A stretch of 64,000 nucleotides of DNA from Bacteroidales bacterium (GTDB lineage Bacteria; Bacteroidota; Bacteroidia; Bacteroidales; UBA1402): positions 1 through 64,000 of the forward strand of contig JAFODP010000011.1 in the NCBI GenBank assembly GCA_017380635.1, in the 5' to 3' direction. Within the stretch, counting starts at the first letter, position 1; each line of letters starts with the position of its first letter. A program made the translations under genes and the position numbers. Shown here piece after piece: positions 45,067 through 54,300 of the stretch. The notes under the pieces are model-generated. The model saw nothing but the letters and a program-made list of their open reading frames with translations. It was not told where the DNA came from and ran no database searches.

Positions 45067-45196
45067 CAGAGCTTAGGAAATGGTGGATTCGAACTCGCGA
45101 CCCATTAACCATGACGCGAGAACTGCCCGCGCAGCGGGCTCGAGTCTCGTTTTCCGCTCAGAGTTTAGAAAATGGTATAGCGACAGCGGTCGCTAT
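45037..45196 (+). repeat. tRNA-Gly 3'-end duplication with inverted copy and hairpins
   Basis: The 24-mer at 45048-45071 (tRNA-Gly 3' end plus flank) recurs exactly at 45140-45163, and similarity runs on to 45084/45176. Between the copies, 45089-45103 is a perfect 15-bp inverted copy of tRNA positions 45037-45051. A CCCGC-GCA-GCGGG hairpin (45126-45138) and an 8-bp hairpin ATAGCGAC/GTCGCTAT (45177-45196) follow. On the minus strand 45085-45115 reads like the 3' half of a tRNA. No full second tRNA can be folded. Confidence 0.8.
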
Positions 45197-45204
45197 CGTT
45201 TTAT

Positions 45205-45288
45205 ACCCAGGTGGTGGAATTGGTAGACACGCTACTTTGAGGGGGTAGTGGACATTAGTCCGTGTGAGTTCGAGTCTCATCCTGGGTA
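45205..45288 (+). tRNA. tRNA-Leu (GAG)
   Basis: 84 nt with the long variable arm of tRNA-Leu. Acceptor ACCCAGG pairs with CCTGGGT; the anticodon loop is TTGAGGG (anticodon GAG) on stem CTACT/GGTAG; the T-loop is TTCGAGT. Discriminator A; CCA is not encoded. Confidence 0.95.
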
Positions 45289-45314
45289 CTACATTTTTAA
45301 CGACGAACAATGAT

Positions 45315-45398
45315 GCCCAGGTGGCGGAATGGTAGACGCGCTCGTTTCAGGTGCGAGTGTTGAGAGACGTGCAGGTTCGAGTCCTGTTCTGGGCACCA
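45315..45398 (+). tRNA. tRNA-Leu (CAG), CCA encoded
   Basis: Acceptor GCCCAGG pairs with TCTGGGC; anticodon loop TTCAGGT gives anticodon CAG; a long variable arm and TTCGAGT T-loop identify a class II leucine tRNA. Discriminator A at 45395 is followed by an encoded CCA (45396-45398), unlike its two neighbours. Confidence 0.95.
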
Positions 45399-45446
45399 AC
45401 CATATCGGATGTCAATTTTGCAAAATGCAAAGTTGGCATTATTTTT

Positions 45447-46016
45447 ATGTCCATCATTATGAAAATCATCCTAACATATCGACGCACAAGCCGACTTTCC
45501 ATGCGTATCGGAAAGGACGGAAGTTTGCGCGTGTCAGCCCCTTACGGCTATCCAACTAAAAAGATCGACAGCTTTATCGAAAGTCATCGGGAATGGATAG
45601 CGCAGGCTCAAGCCAGACACGAACAAAGAGTAGCGCAGGAGAATGATTTTTATGCAGCTTTGCCACTGAACACGCCGGCAGAAAAAAGGGCAGCCAAACA
45701 GCGTTTGCACCAGATCATCGAACCCATGTTGCAGCATTACAGCCAAGCCATGCAGGTAAAAGTAAACAAACTCAGTTACCGCGCCAGCAAAAGCAGATGG
45801 GGGAGTTGTCAAAAAAAGACGGCAAGCATCAATTTCAGTTTATACCTATTATTATTGCCGGAATGGTGCATCGAACATGTCGTGGTGCACGAGTTGGCCC
45901 ACTTGCGCGAAGCCAACCATGGCGCCGGATTCTATCGCCTGATGGATCAATATTATCCTCGATGGAAAGAAGCCCGACGCCACAGCCGTCTATTGCTAAA
46001 ACAAGTTTCCCGTTAA
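45447..46016 (+). CDS. YgjP-like metallopeptidase domain protein (DUF45)
   Basis: About 189 residues. The C-terminal zinc-peptidase motif HELAHLREANHG (two His and the Glu base, with a downstream third ligand) belongs to the YgjP/WLM clan. SKSRWGSCQKKTASINFSLY before it is the family hallmark. The N terminus has ILTYRRTSRLSMRIGKDGSL. The role of these small cytoplasmic proteins is poorly known. Starts upstream of 45420 would lie in tRNA-Leu, so ATG 45447 or ATG 45459 must be used. Its stop overlaps the stop of the convergent flavodiiron gene by two bases. Confidence 0.9.
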   Translation: MSIIMKIILTYRRTSRLSMRIGKDGSLRVSAPYGYPTKKIDSFIESHREWIAQAQARHEQRVAQENDFYAALPLNTPAEKRAAKQRLHQIIEPMLQHYSQAMQVKVNKLSYRASKSRWGSCQKKTASINFSLYLLLLPEWCIEHVVVHELAHLREANHGAGFYRLMDQYYPRWKEARRHSRLLLKQVSR

Positions 46017-47176
46017 ATATTTGAAGCGGAGAAAGCCAGTGCCAAAGCCTTCAAAGCCTCTTTGTCGGCCTCCTTCATGGCAGAGCGAATGGTGATGAGC
46101 GGTTCGTAGAGATCGATATCCTTCATGGCCGACAGGTATTCCTTCATGACGCGTCCGGCTGAAGGCGCCCAAGAACCGTTTTCCACCAAAGCCACCCGAC
46201 GTTGACGATAAGTTTTGGCTTTCAGATGCATCAGGAATTCTTCCATGGGAGGAAACAAGCCACCATCGTAAGAAGCAGCCAGCAAAATCATTCGATCGTA
46301 ACGGAAAGCATCTTCCAAAGCTTCCGCCTGATCGTCGCGAGCCAAATCGGCAACAGACACTTTCACACCGGCCTGACGCAAACAATCGGCTACATAATGC
46401 GCAGCCTTGGCGGTATTTCCGTAAATGGACGCAAAAGCAATGAAAACTCCTTCTGTTTCAGGCTTATATTGACTCCAGGTTTGATAGAGATTCAGATAAT
46501 AAGCCAAGTTTTCTTTCAACACCGGACCATGCAGCGGACAAATCGTCGACAGGGGAGCATCGGCCAATTTTTTCAGCACGGCTTGCACTTGCGCTCCGTA
46601 TTTTCCGACAATATTGAAATAATAACGACGCGCTTCACAAGCCCAATCGTCTGTTTCCTTGGCCAAAGCACCAAATTTTCCGAAAGCATCGGCTGCAAAC
46701 AAAACCTGTTCCGTGCGTTCGTACACCATCATCACTTCGGGCCAGTGCACCATGGGCGCAGTGACAAATTGCAACTCATGTTTACCCAAAGACAAGATTT
46801 CGCCATCTTTCACCACTTGCACGCGAGCGCCGAAATCGTAATCGAAAAATTGAGGCAACATTTTGGCAGCCTTGTCTGTACAAAGCAAAAGCGCATCAGG
46901 ATAAGTTTCCAAAAAACGCACAATGTTGGCCGAATGATCGGGCTCCATGTGCAACACCACCAAATAATCCGGCTGACGAGTTTGCAAGGCTTCGGCTAGA
47001 TTGGCAGCCCACTGCTCGCCTTTACGCGCATCGACGGTATCCATTACGCAAATCTTCTCATCTGCAATCAGATAAGAATTGTATGCCATGCCTTCGGGCA
47101 CTATATATTGACCTTCGAACAAATCGAGATCCAAATCGTCTACACCGATGTAGAGAATATCTTTGCTAATTTTCAT
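46013..47176 (-). CDS. A-type flavoprotein / flavodiiron protein (FprA family)
   Basis: 387 residues. An N-terminal metallo-beta-lactamase-like domain carries di-iron ligands His76, Glu78, Asp80 and His81 in HMEPDHS, with further ligands in VHWPE, AADAFG and PLHGP. The C-terminal flavodoxin domain (about 250-385) starts VFIAFASIYGNTAKAA for FMN binding. These enzymes reduce oxygen to water or NO to nitrous oxide and protect anaerobes. No rubredoxin or reductase gene adjoins it. Confidence 0.95.
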   Translation of the reverse strand: MKISKDILYIGVDDLDLDLFEGQYIVPEGMAYNSYLIADEKICVMDTVDARKGEQWAANLAEALQTRQPDYLVVLHMEPDHSANIVRFLETYPDALLLCTDKAAKMLPQFFDYDFGARVQVVKDGEILSLGKHELQFVTAPMVHWPEVMMVYERTEQVLFAADAFGKFGALAKETDDWACEARRYYFNIVGKYGAQVQAVLKKLADAPLSTICPLHGPVLKENLAYYLNLYQTWSQYKPETEGVFIAFASIYGNTAKAAHYVADCLRQAGVKVSVADLARDDQAEALEDAFRYDRMILLAASYDGGLFPPMEEFLMHLKAKTYRQRRVALVENGSWAPSAGRVMKEYLSAMKDIDLYEPLITIRSAMKEADKEALKALALAFSASNI

Positions 47177-47211
47177 GATATGAGGAGTTTATACTATTAT
47201 TTAGAATAAAA

Positions 47212-49683
47212 TCAATCTATGGGACGCATGCTGGCAAACTTAAGCAACAACATCTTGAATCCGGCATGAACAAATTCCACGCCAATCTTGCAATTGTCAC
47301 CCTGACCTTCGATGCTTTTAATCAAACCTTCGCCGAAGCGATCGTGCAATACTTTCTGTCCCACCACAAAAGTGCCTTTGGAACTCTGTATAGCCTGCGC
47401 AGCTGCTGCGGGAGTTGTCGCCGTTGTAGAAACACTTGCCTGTGTCGGCATTTTCTTCCAGGCACGAGGATTTTCTATCGATGAGAACGAAGAGGATGCA
47501 GAAGTTGTACTTGTGCTCGGACGGCTTTGCGATGAACCAGGATAGGCTGCTTTGCGCTGCAAATTCATCGGCGAAGACGAAGGACGACTGCCATAAGACG
47601 AACTATTTCCGCTATAAGAAGACTGCGTTCTGTTGCCGAAGGGCGAACTTCCATAGGAAGAATTGCCGAAAGGCGAAGATCCGTAAGAGCCCGAAATCGA
47701 CGCGCTGCCTTGTTCTATCAGACGAGGATCGAGCTCGCGCAAAAAACGACTGGGACGCGAAAATTCCGTATTTCCATTGCGAAAGCGACTCTTGGCAAAG
47801 GTTAAAGCGCAACGATTGCCCGCACGCGTAATGGCCACGTACAACAAACGACGTTCTTCTTCCAATTCGGCCTGTGATTCACTGCTGCGCTGCGAAGGGA
47901 AAATATTCTCCTCCATACCCGTTACAAATACATTATTGAATTCCAAACCTTTGGATGCGTGAACCGTCATCAGGAAAACCTTGTCGTCGTTGTCTTCTTC
48001 GTCCTGATCGGTATTCAGCGCCACTTCCGACAGATAGGCCGCCATGCTGCAATCTTCGATGCCTTCTTCCAGACGAGTCTGTGTAAATTCGTGCATACCG
48101 GCCAACAACGACTGTACATTCTCGCGATGACTGATGCCTTCTACGCCACTTTCTTTCAACAAATCGGCATTGATACCGCTCACTTGCAACAGCATCTGCG
48201 TAAAATCGTACACACTGAGCTGGTTAACTTTGGCTTGCAAATCGGAAATCATCTGATAAAAAGCCGCCAACTTATTCAAAGTGCCATTATTTACAGACAA
48301 GGCATAGGCAATCGGATTACTCAACACGGCCCAAAGCGAAACCTGATTCGCGCGCGCAGCATCCTGCAACTTCGTCATCGTGGTATCGCCGATACCTTTG
48401 GAAGGATATTTGATGGCGCGTTTGAGCGCTTCGTCATCGTCGGGATTGAGCATCAGTCGCAGATAGGAGAGTATGTCCTTGATTTCCTTGTGCTGATAGA
48501 ACGACATGCCACCATACACACGATAAGGAATATTGCGCTTGCGCATGGCTTCTTCCAGCACACGAGATTGGGCATTGGTACGATACAACACGGCAAAATC
48601 GGCCCATTTTTCGTACTGACGATTGCGCATTTCGGCAATTTTGCCGGCCACCATATAGGCTTCTTCCACATCGCTCATAGCGCCCATAAGTTGGATAAGA
48701 TTACCGCTTTCGCGTTGTGAGAAAACTTCCTTTTTGATACGATTCTGGTTGTTGGCAATCAGGCTGTTGGCAATATTTACAATGTTTTTTGTAGAACGAT
48801 AATTCTGCTCCAGCTTGAAGAGTTTGCTTTCCGGATAATTGCTTTGGAATTTAAGAATATTCTCGATGTTGGCACCGCGGAAAGAATAAATACTCTGCGA
48901 ATCGTCGCCCACCACGCAAACACGACGATGTCGTTCGGCCAATTTCTTGACTATCAGATATTGCGAAGCGTTGGTATCTTGGTACTCATCCACCAGAATA
49001 TATTGAAAACGTTCTTGCCATTGCGCCAGAATTTCAGGATGATCGCGAAACAAGACATTGGTATTGAAGAGAATATCGTCGAAATCCATCGCCTTGGCCT
49101 GACGACAACGAGCCACATATTGGGCATAAATCTGCGCCACGCGAGGCATACGACTATCTTTGTCGCGTTGCTGGATATCGGGCGAATTGAAATAATCTTC
49201 CGGAGAAATTAGGGCATTCTTGGCATTGGAAATACGCGAGGCTACCGAACTAACTTTGTAGGTTTTATCGTCCAGTTGCATTTCCTTGATAATGGTCTTC
49301 AGCAAACTTTTCGTATCGGTGATGTCATATACACTGAAATCGGAAGGGTAGCCGAATGCGGCCGCTTCTGTGCGGAGTATACGCAGAAAAAGCGAGTGAA
49401 ATGTACCCATCCACAGACGCGAAGCCGAACGCGGATCGACCAACTTGGCTACACGTTCTTTCATTTCGCGAGCCGCTTTATTGGTAAAGGTAAGGGCGAG
49501 GATGCTCCATGGTGCCAGACCAAGCTTGAGCAGACAAGCCACTTTACAGGTAAGCACTTTGGTTTTTCCCGAACCGGCACCGGCAATCACCAGGGATGGT
49601 CCTTCGTTGTAAAGCACAGCTTCTTTTTGTCTATCATTCAGATTTTCAATAATTTCTTTCACGGTGTTTTTATTTTTCGACAA
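47212..49683 (-). CDS. UvrD/PcrA-type ATP-dependent DNA helicase with Ser/Gly/Tyr-rich linker
   Basis: 823 residues, superfamily 1A helicase. Walker A is GAGSGKT (35-41); LAYTFTNKAAREMKER-type motif Ia, VDEYQDTN (Walker B), GDDSQSIYSFRGA, the QNYRST motif, and VFLMTVHASKGLEF with YVAITRA follow. Residues about 660-765 are a low-complexity linker with SYGSSPFGN-type repeats, rich in Ser, Gly, Tyr and Pro. The last 60 residues (VVGQKVLHDRFGEGLIKSIE) form the PcrA-type Tudor-like domain that contacts RNA polymerase. It works in excision repair and removal of stalled complexes. Confidence 0.95.
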   Translation of the reverse strand: MSKNKNTVKEIIENLNDRQKEAVLYNEGPSLVIAGAGSGKTKVLTCKVACLLKLGLAPWSILALTFTNKAAREMKERVAKLVDPRSASRLWMGTFHSLFLRILRTEAAAFGYPSDFSVYDITDTKSLLKTIIKEMQLDDKTYKVSSVASRISNAKNALISPEDYFNSPDIQQRDKDSRMPRVAQIYAQYVARCRQAKAMDFDDILFNTNVLFRDHPEILAQWQERFQYILVDEYQDTNASQYLIVKKLAERHRRVCVVGDDSQSIYSFRGANIENILKFQSNYPESKLFKLEQNYRSTKNIVNIANSLIANNQNRIKKEVFSQRESGNLIQLMGAMSDVEEAYMVAGKIAEMRNRQYEKWADFAVLYRTNAQSRVLEEAMRKRNIPYRVYGGMSFYQHKEIKDILSYLRLMLNPDDDEALKRAIKYPSKGIGDTTMTKLQDAARANQVSLWAVLSNPIAYALSVNNGTLNKLAAFYQMISDLQAKVNQLSVYDFTQMLLQVSGINADLLKESGVEGISHRENVQSLLAGMHEFTQTRLEEGIEDCSMAAYLSEVALNTDQDEEDNDDKVFLMTVHASKGLEFNNVFVTGMEENIFPSQRSSESQAELEEERRLLYVAITRAGNRCALTFAKSRFRNGNTEFSRPSRFLRELDPRLIEQGSASISGSYGSSPFGNSSYGSSPFGNRTQSSYSGNSSSYGSRPSSSPMNLQRKAAYPGSSQSRPSTSTTSASSSFSSIENPRAWKKMPTQASVSTTATTPAAAAQAIQSSKGTFVVGQKVLHDRFGEGLIKSIEGQGDNCKIGVEFVHAGFKMLLLKFASMRPID

Positions 49684-49741
49684 GACGCGAAGTTAATCAA
49701 ATCTTCTTTTACAAAACAAATGAATGAAGCGCTATTTTTGC

Positions 49742-49772
49742 TTGTTTATGCTATCGAAAAACACTACTTTTG
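49742..49772 (+). promoter_or_regulatory. Promoter TTG-N20-TACTTTTG for proS
   Basis: TTG at 49742-49744 and TACTTTTG at 49765-49772 are 20 bp apart. Transcription from about 49778 gives a leader of about 26 bases before the proS ATG at 49804. Confidence 0.8.
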
Positions 49773-49803
49773 CGGGTCGAAAAATTAGCAGATATTATAT
49801 ATT

Positions 49804-51276
49804 ATGGCAAAAGAATTAACTTCAAGAGCTGAGAATTATTCTCAATGGTATAACGACTTGGTTGTCAAAGCAGATTTGGCTGAAAACTCTGCTGTGCGCG
49901 GTTGTATGGTTATCAAACCTTACGGCTATTCCATTTGGGAAAAGATGCGCGACGAATTGGATCGCATGTTTAAGGAAACCGGACACGTTAATGCGTATTT
50001 TCCTTTGTTTATCCCGAAATCTTATTTGAGCCGCGAAGCCGAACACGTAGAAGGCTTTGCCAAGGAATGTGCCGTTGTGACGCACTCTCGTCTGAAAATG
50101 GCCGATGACGGCAGCCAACTCATCGCCGATCCTGCTTCTAAATTGGAAGAAGAATTGATTGTTCGTCCTACCTCTGAAACCATCATTTGGAGCACCTATA
50201 AAAATTGGATTCAATCGTATCGCGACCTGCCTATTCTCTGCAATCAATGGGCTAATGTGGTTCGTTGGGAAATGCGTACGCGTTTGTTCCTCCGTACCGC
50301 CGAATTCCTTTGGCAGGAAGGTCATACCGCTCACGCTACCCGCGAAGAAGCCGAAGAAGAAGCTCGTCGCATGTTGCATGTTTATGGAGATTTCGCCGAA
50401 AACTTCATGGCTATGCCTGTTATTCGCGGTGTAAAGTCTGAAAACGAACGTTTTGCCGGTGCACTCGACACCTATACCATCGAAGCTATGATGCAGGACG
50501 GTAAGGCTTTGCAAGCCGGTACTTCTCACTTCTTGGGTCAGAATTTTGCCAAGGCTTTCGATGTTACCTTTGTCAACAAGGAAAACAAACCCGAATATGT
50601 TTGGGCTACTTCTTGGGGCGTTTCTACCCGTTTGATGGGTGCGCTTATCATGACTCACTCCGACGACAATGGTTTGGTATTGCCTCCCAAGCTCGCTCCC
50701 GATCAGGTAGTGATTGTTCCTATTTACAAAAACGAAGAACAAAGAGCTCAATTGGCCGAAAAAGCCGAACAAATCATGGCAGAACTGAAGGCTTTGGGTA
50801 TCCGCGTTAAATTCGACAACAACGACACCAAGAAACCGGGCTGGAAGTTTGCAGAATACGAATTGAAAGGTGTTCCCGTGCGTTTGGCTATGGGTATGCG
50901 CGATTTGGAAAACGGTACCATCGAAATTGCCCGTCGTGATACTTTGACCAAAGAAACCCGCGAAATGCAAGGCCTGGGATTGTACATCAAAGATTTGCTC
51001 GACGAAATTCAAGCCAATATGCTGGCCAAGGCTAAAGCCGCCCGCGACAGCCGCATTTACGAAGTAGATTCTTACGATGAATTCAAAGCCCGTATCGAAG
51101 ATGGCGGATTCTTCCTTTGCCATTGGGACGGTACCAGCGAAACCGAAGAACGCATCAAGGAAGAAACCAAGGCAACCATCCGTTGCGTACCTTTGGAAGG
51201 CGACAAGACTCCCGGCAAGTGTATGGTTACCGGCAAACCTTCTGCACAGCGCGTTATCATCGCTAAGGCTTATTAA
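49804..51276 (+). CDS. proS: Prolyl-tRNA synthetase (archaeal/eukaryotic-like type)
   Basis: 490 residues, the ProS type lacking the editing (INS) domain and bearing a C-terminal extension. Class II motifs are [16 protein letters not shown], motif 2 [20 protein letters not shown] and the motif 3 region [17 protein letters not shown]. The anticodon-binding domain has VVIVPIYKN. The C-terminal zinc-type domain has some cysteines ([23 protein letters not shown]) and ends in AKAY with the terminal Tyr typical of this type. It charges tRNA-Pro. Codon use is that of a highly expressed gene. Confidence 0.96.
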   Translation: MAKELTSRAENYSQWYNDLVVKADLAENSAVRGCMVIKPYGYSIWEKMRDELDRMFKETGHVNAYFPLFIPKSYLSREAEHVEGFAKECAVVTHSRLKMADDGSQLIADPASKLEEELIVRPTSETIIWSTYKNWIQSYRDLPILCNQWANVVRWEMRTRLFLRTAEFLWQEGHTAHATREEAEEEARRMLHVYGDFAENFMAMPVIRGVKSENERFAGALDTYTIEAMMQDGKALQAGTSHFLGQNFAKAFDVTFVNKENKPEYVWATSWGVSTRLMGALIMTHSDDNGLVLPPKLAPDQVVIVPIYKNEEQRAQLAEKAEQIMAELKALGIRVKFDNNDTKKPGWKFAEYELKGVPVRLAMGMRDLENGTIEIARRDTLTKETREMQGLGLYIKDLLDEIQANMLAKAKAARDSRIYEVDSYDEFKARIEDGGFFLCHWDGTSETEERIKEETKATIRCVPLEGDKTPGKCMVTGKPSAQRVIIAKAY

Positions 51277-51303
51277 GCATAAGCTTCTTAGCTTTCATAA
51301 AAA

Positions 51304-51334
51304 AGTCCTGACTGTTCTTGGAGCAATCAGGACT
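51304..51334. terminator. Terminator hairpin between proS and tamB
   Basis: AGTCCTGA (51304-51311) pairs with TCAGGACT (51327-51334), with A-rich DNA on the left and T-rich DNA on the right (51335-51350). It serves proS and possibly, on the other strand, tamB, whose stop codon overlaps its right arm. Confidence 0.75.
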
Positions 51335-54300
51335 TATTTATTTTTATTCTTACGAACATTGATATCCGAATCGGCTTTGCTGTGTTTGATGCGTCGGGCT
51401 ATCCAGGCATTGATCTTGTGACGCAATTCCGAGAAGGAATGGAAATTTTCTTTGTAAACCACACCCACACCTTGGGTAGTCATAGCCGACTTGAAATAAC
51501 GACTATCGTTGGTACGGTTGAAGAATTTTCCTCTTAAACGGCCATCTCTCGAAAATTTGTATTCTGCATCGAAATCACCGATGAATTGGGTGTTGTCGTT
51601 TACCAAGTCTTCGCGCGAACCGATATTACCATTAATCACCAGACGATTGTTGAGCAACTGACTGCTCATGGCTACCTGCCATTCGCCCAGACCTTCGGCC
51701 ATATCATCGTAGCGATAATTCAAATCGAAAGAGAGATTGTCGCTGCCCAGCGCCTGATAAATGATACGATTCAATTGGTTGGACAAAGAATTCAAGCCAA
51801 TATCCATCACCGCCGACATATTGTTGTTGGTAGCCGCTTCGCTGTTCTGCACATTCTCTGTCATGGCGAAACGATTGAGCAAAAGCAGGGAAACAATCTG
51901 ACGATTCAAGATTTCATCGGTATTAATGATATTCATGATACGACGACGCAACTCTTCATCGGCAGAAGGGAAGTCCAAGCCTAACACGATTTCCGGCTGT
52001 TGCAATTCGCCCAAAATATTCAATTGGCAATTTACCGGAATGCTGGTACGGTTCAGGTTCATCGAACTCAGCTCGGCTTCGTCCAAAATATCGGACAATT
52101 CCACGTTCAGCACAGAATGATTGGCATTGATATCCAGATTGGCCGACATCAAATCGCCCGAGAAGTTGATAGAACTACCTTGTAATATATTAAAGTCGCG
52201 ATGAATCAAATCCTGGAAAGTAAAGCCGTATTTACCCTTGTCCAGTTCATAACGACCAAACAGCTGCAAGTCGTCCTTACTGTCGTAAGACAAGCGCAAG
52301 GTGCCGTTTCCGCTCATACGCATTTCATCGCCCGCTGCCGGATTGGTCACGAAAATCAAGTTGGCAGTAGGCGTGATATCCAAATTCATATCAATCGATA
52401 AATTGGTAGGCAAGAGTTGTGCCGCTTCTTCATCGACAGTTGTGTTCTTTTTCTCGATGGATACGCCATTCTTATCTTCCGCATTGACAAATTCGATAAA
52501 GCTGTAATTGCTGTCGGCCGTATTATTCGCCAAAGAAAGATAAAAATTGGTGTGATCTTCGGTCTGGACATCCAAATCGATACGGATATCCTTTTCATTA
52601 CCGCTCATTCGTGCTTTGCCGCTTGCCTCGATTTCACCATAGAAAGCCTGATCCGACATAGGCAAATCCATCAGATGCAGACGCTGCATGGCCAAATCCA
52701 AATCGAATTCCATACCCGCGAAATTTCGATGACGGATACGTCCGTTGAACAAGGCATGATTGCTGTAAACATCGTACAAATCGATCTGATCGAACAAAAT
52801 CACACCAGGCATCAAGCGGATAGAATCAGAAAAAGTATAACGCACATTGAGCGCCGGAGAATAGAGATCGCCCTCTGAAACATAGGCATCGGCCACCACA
52901 TCCCAATATTGACGAAGCGGGGCACCAAAGAGTTCCACATCGCCATACACCTGCGCACCGAGCGTCATCATCGGTTCCAGATAATAGGAAATAAAATTCA
53001 AAGGCAAACCTTCTGCGCTGATATCCAGATACAAAGAATCGGCCATCGGAGAATAGAAACCTTCTATCACACCGGTATGCATATCGCCAGAATTCACTTG
53101 CGAAACAATATCCAAACTTGAAGTTTCGTTATTCCATCGGGTTGTCGCATCCAAATCGCCCACCACATGCTGATTCATAGAAAAGCCTGCCACACTGAGA
53201 TCTGCATCAAATTCCGGCTTAGACAAAAGCGCACGCAAAGAGGCATCGGCAGAAATGATACCACCAAAAAACATCGGCTTGGGAATGGTTTTATTCGGCG
53301 GGAATAATTGTGTGATATGCGCCAAATTGAGCTGCGAAACTTTCAGATACAGACTATCGTAAGGCGATTCAGAAATAAGGCCGTCCATCTGAATATACTG
53401 ATCGTCATTGTGGAAAGCAAAATCTTCAACATACAAACGATTGCTGATATAATCTACGTGCGCCGTATCGAGTTGCCAAGTAGCGCCTTTCCATTGTACA
53501 TAAGGCACATACAGCTTTGAGCAACAGCTAAGCATATCGGCGCTGTCACGACCAAAAAGATGACGGCTATTGCTTAAGGCAAACGGCAGACTTTGCGCCA
53601 AATCCACTTGAATGCTCATATCCAAAGTATCGCTCAAAGCCTTTGCATCCATATTAATAAGGAAATCATCCTTCGAAGTGGGGAAGTGCGTCGAGAGGGA
53701 CAAATCCATGGTCTTATAAGCCTTATTATCCAACATCAGATGTGTCTGATGCAGCACCTTGTCTTGTACACGCAGGCTATCGGCCATGATACTCAAGGCA
53801 AAAACATCCTTTTCATCGTAATAATAGCCTTCGATATGCGCCGTATCCACCAAAGAAATCGGCCACGAAAATGCCTTAGCCAAAGAATCGGTAGAGGAAA
53901 CATCCACACGGAAAGCGAATTGATTGCTCAGATAGACATCGCCGGCGCGTTTGCTCGCACTGAATACACTGGGCAAATACTCGGCCAATACTTGCGATTG
54001 CAGCTCCCGATAAAATTGCGACCAACCCATATCACCATACACGTCCGCATTAATCTGATTAGACTGCACTTGCAAATGAGCATAATTGTTTGATTCCTTA
54101 TGGTTGCTTATGAGCAAAGAGGGCAGACGATAGGAGGTGGCATGATGATAAAAATCGATAGAATCCAGACGGACATCGCCCCACAGACGATCTATGGTAT
54201 CACCTTTCAGATGTGCATCCATCTCAAACGAAAGATGTGCTTTCTCGTCATCACCTTCCAACAAATGCAAAGCTTGTAAATTGACATGTTCCGCGTCAAG

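Noticed and set aside
45009..45559. Short ORFs running through the tRNA cluster
   Set aside because: They overlap three well-folded tRNAs; coding use is excluded.
49822..51123. 433-codon minus-strand ORF
   Set aside because: Entirely antisense to proS; composition is a by-product of strong codon bias.
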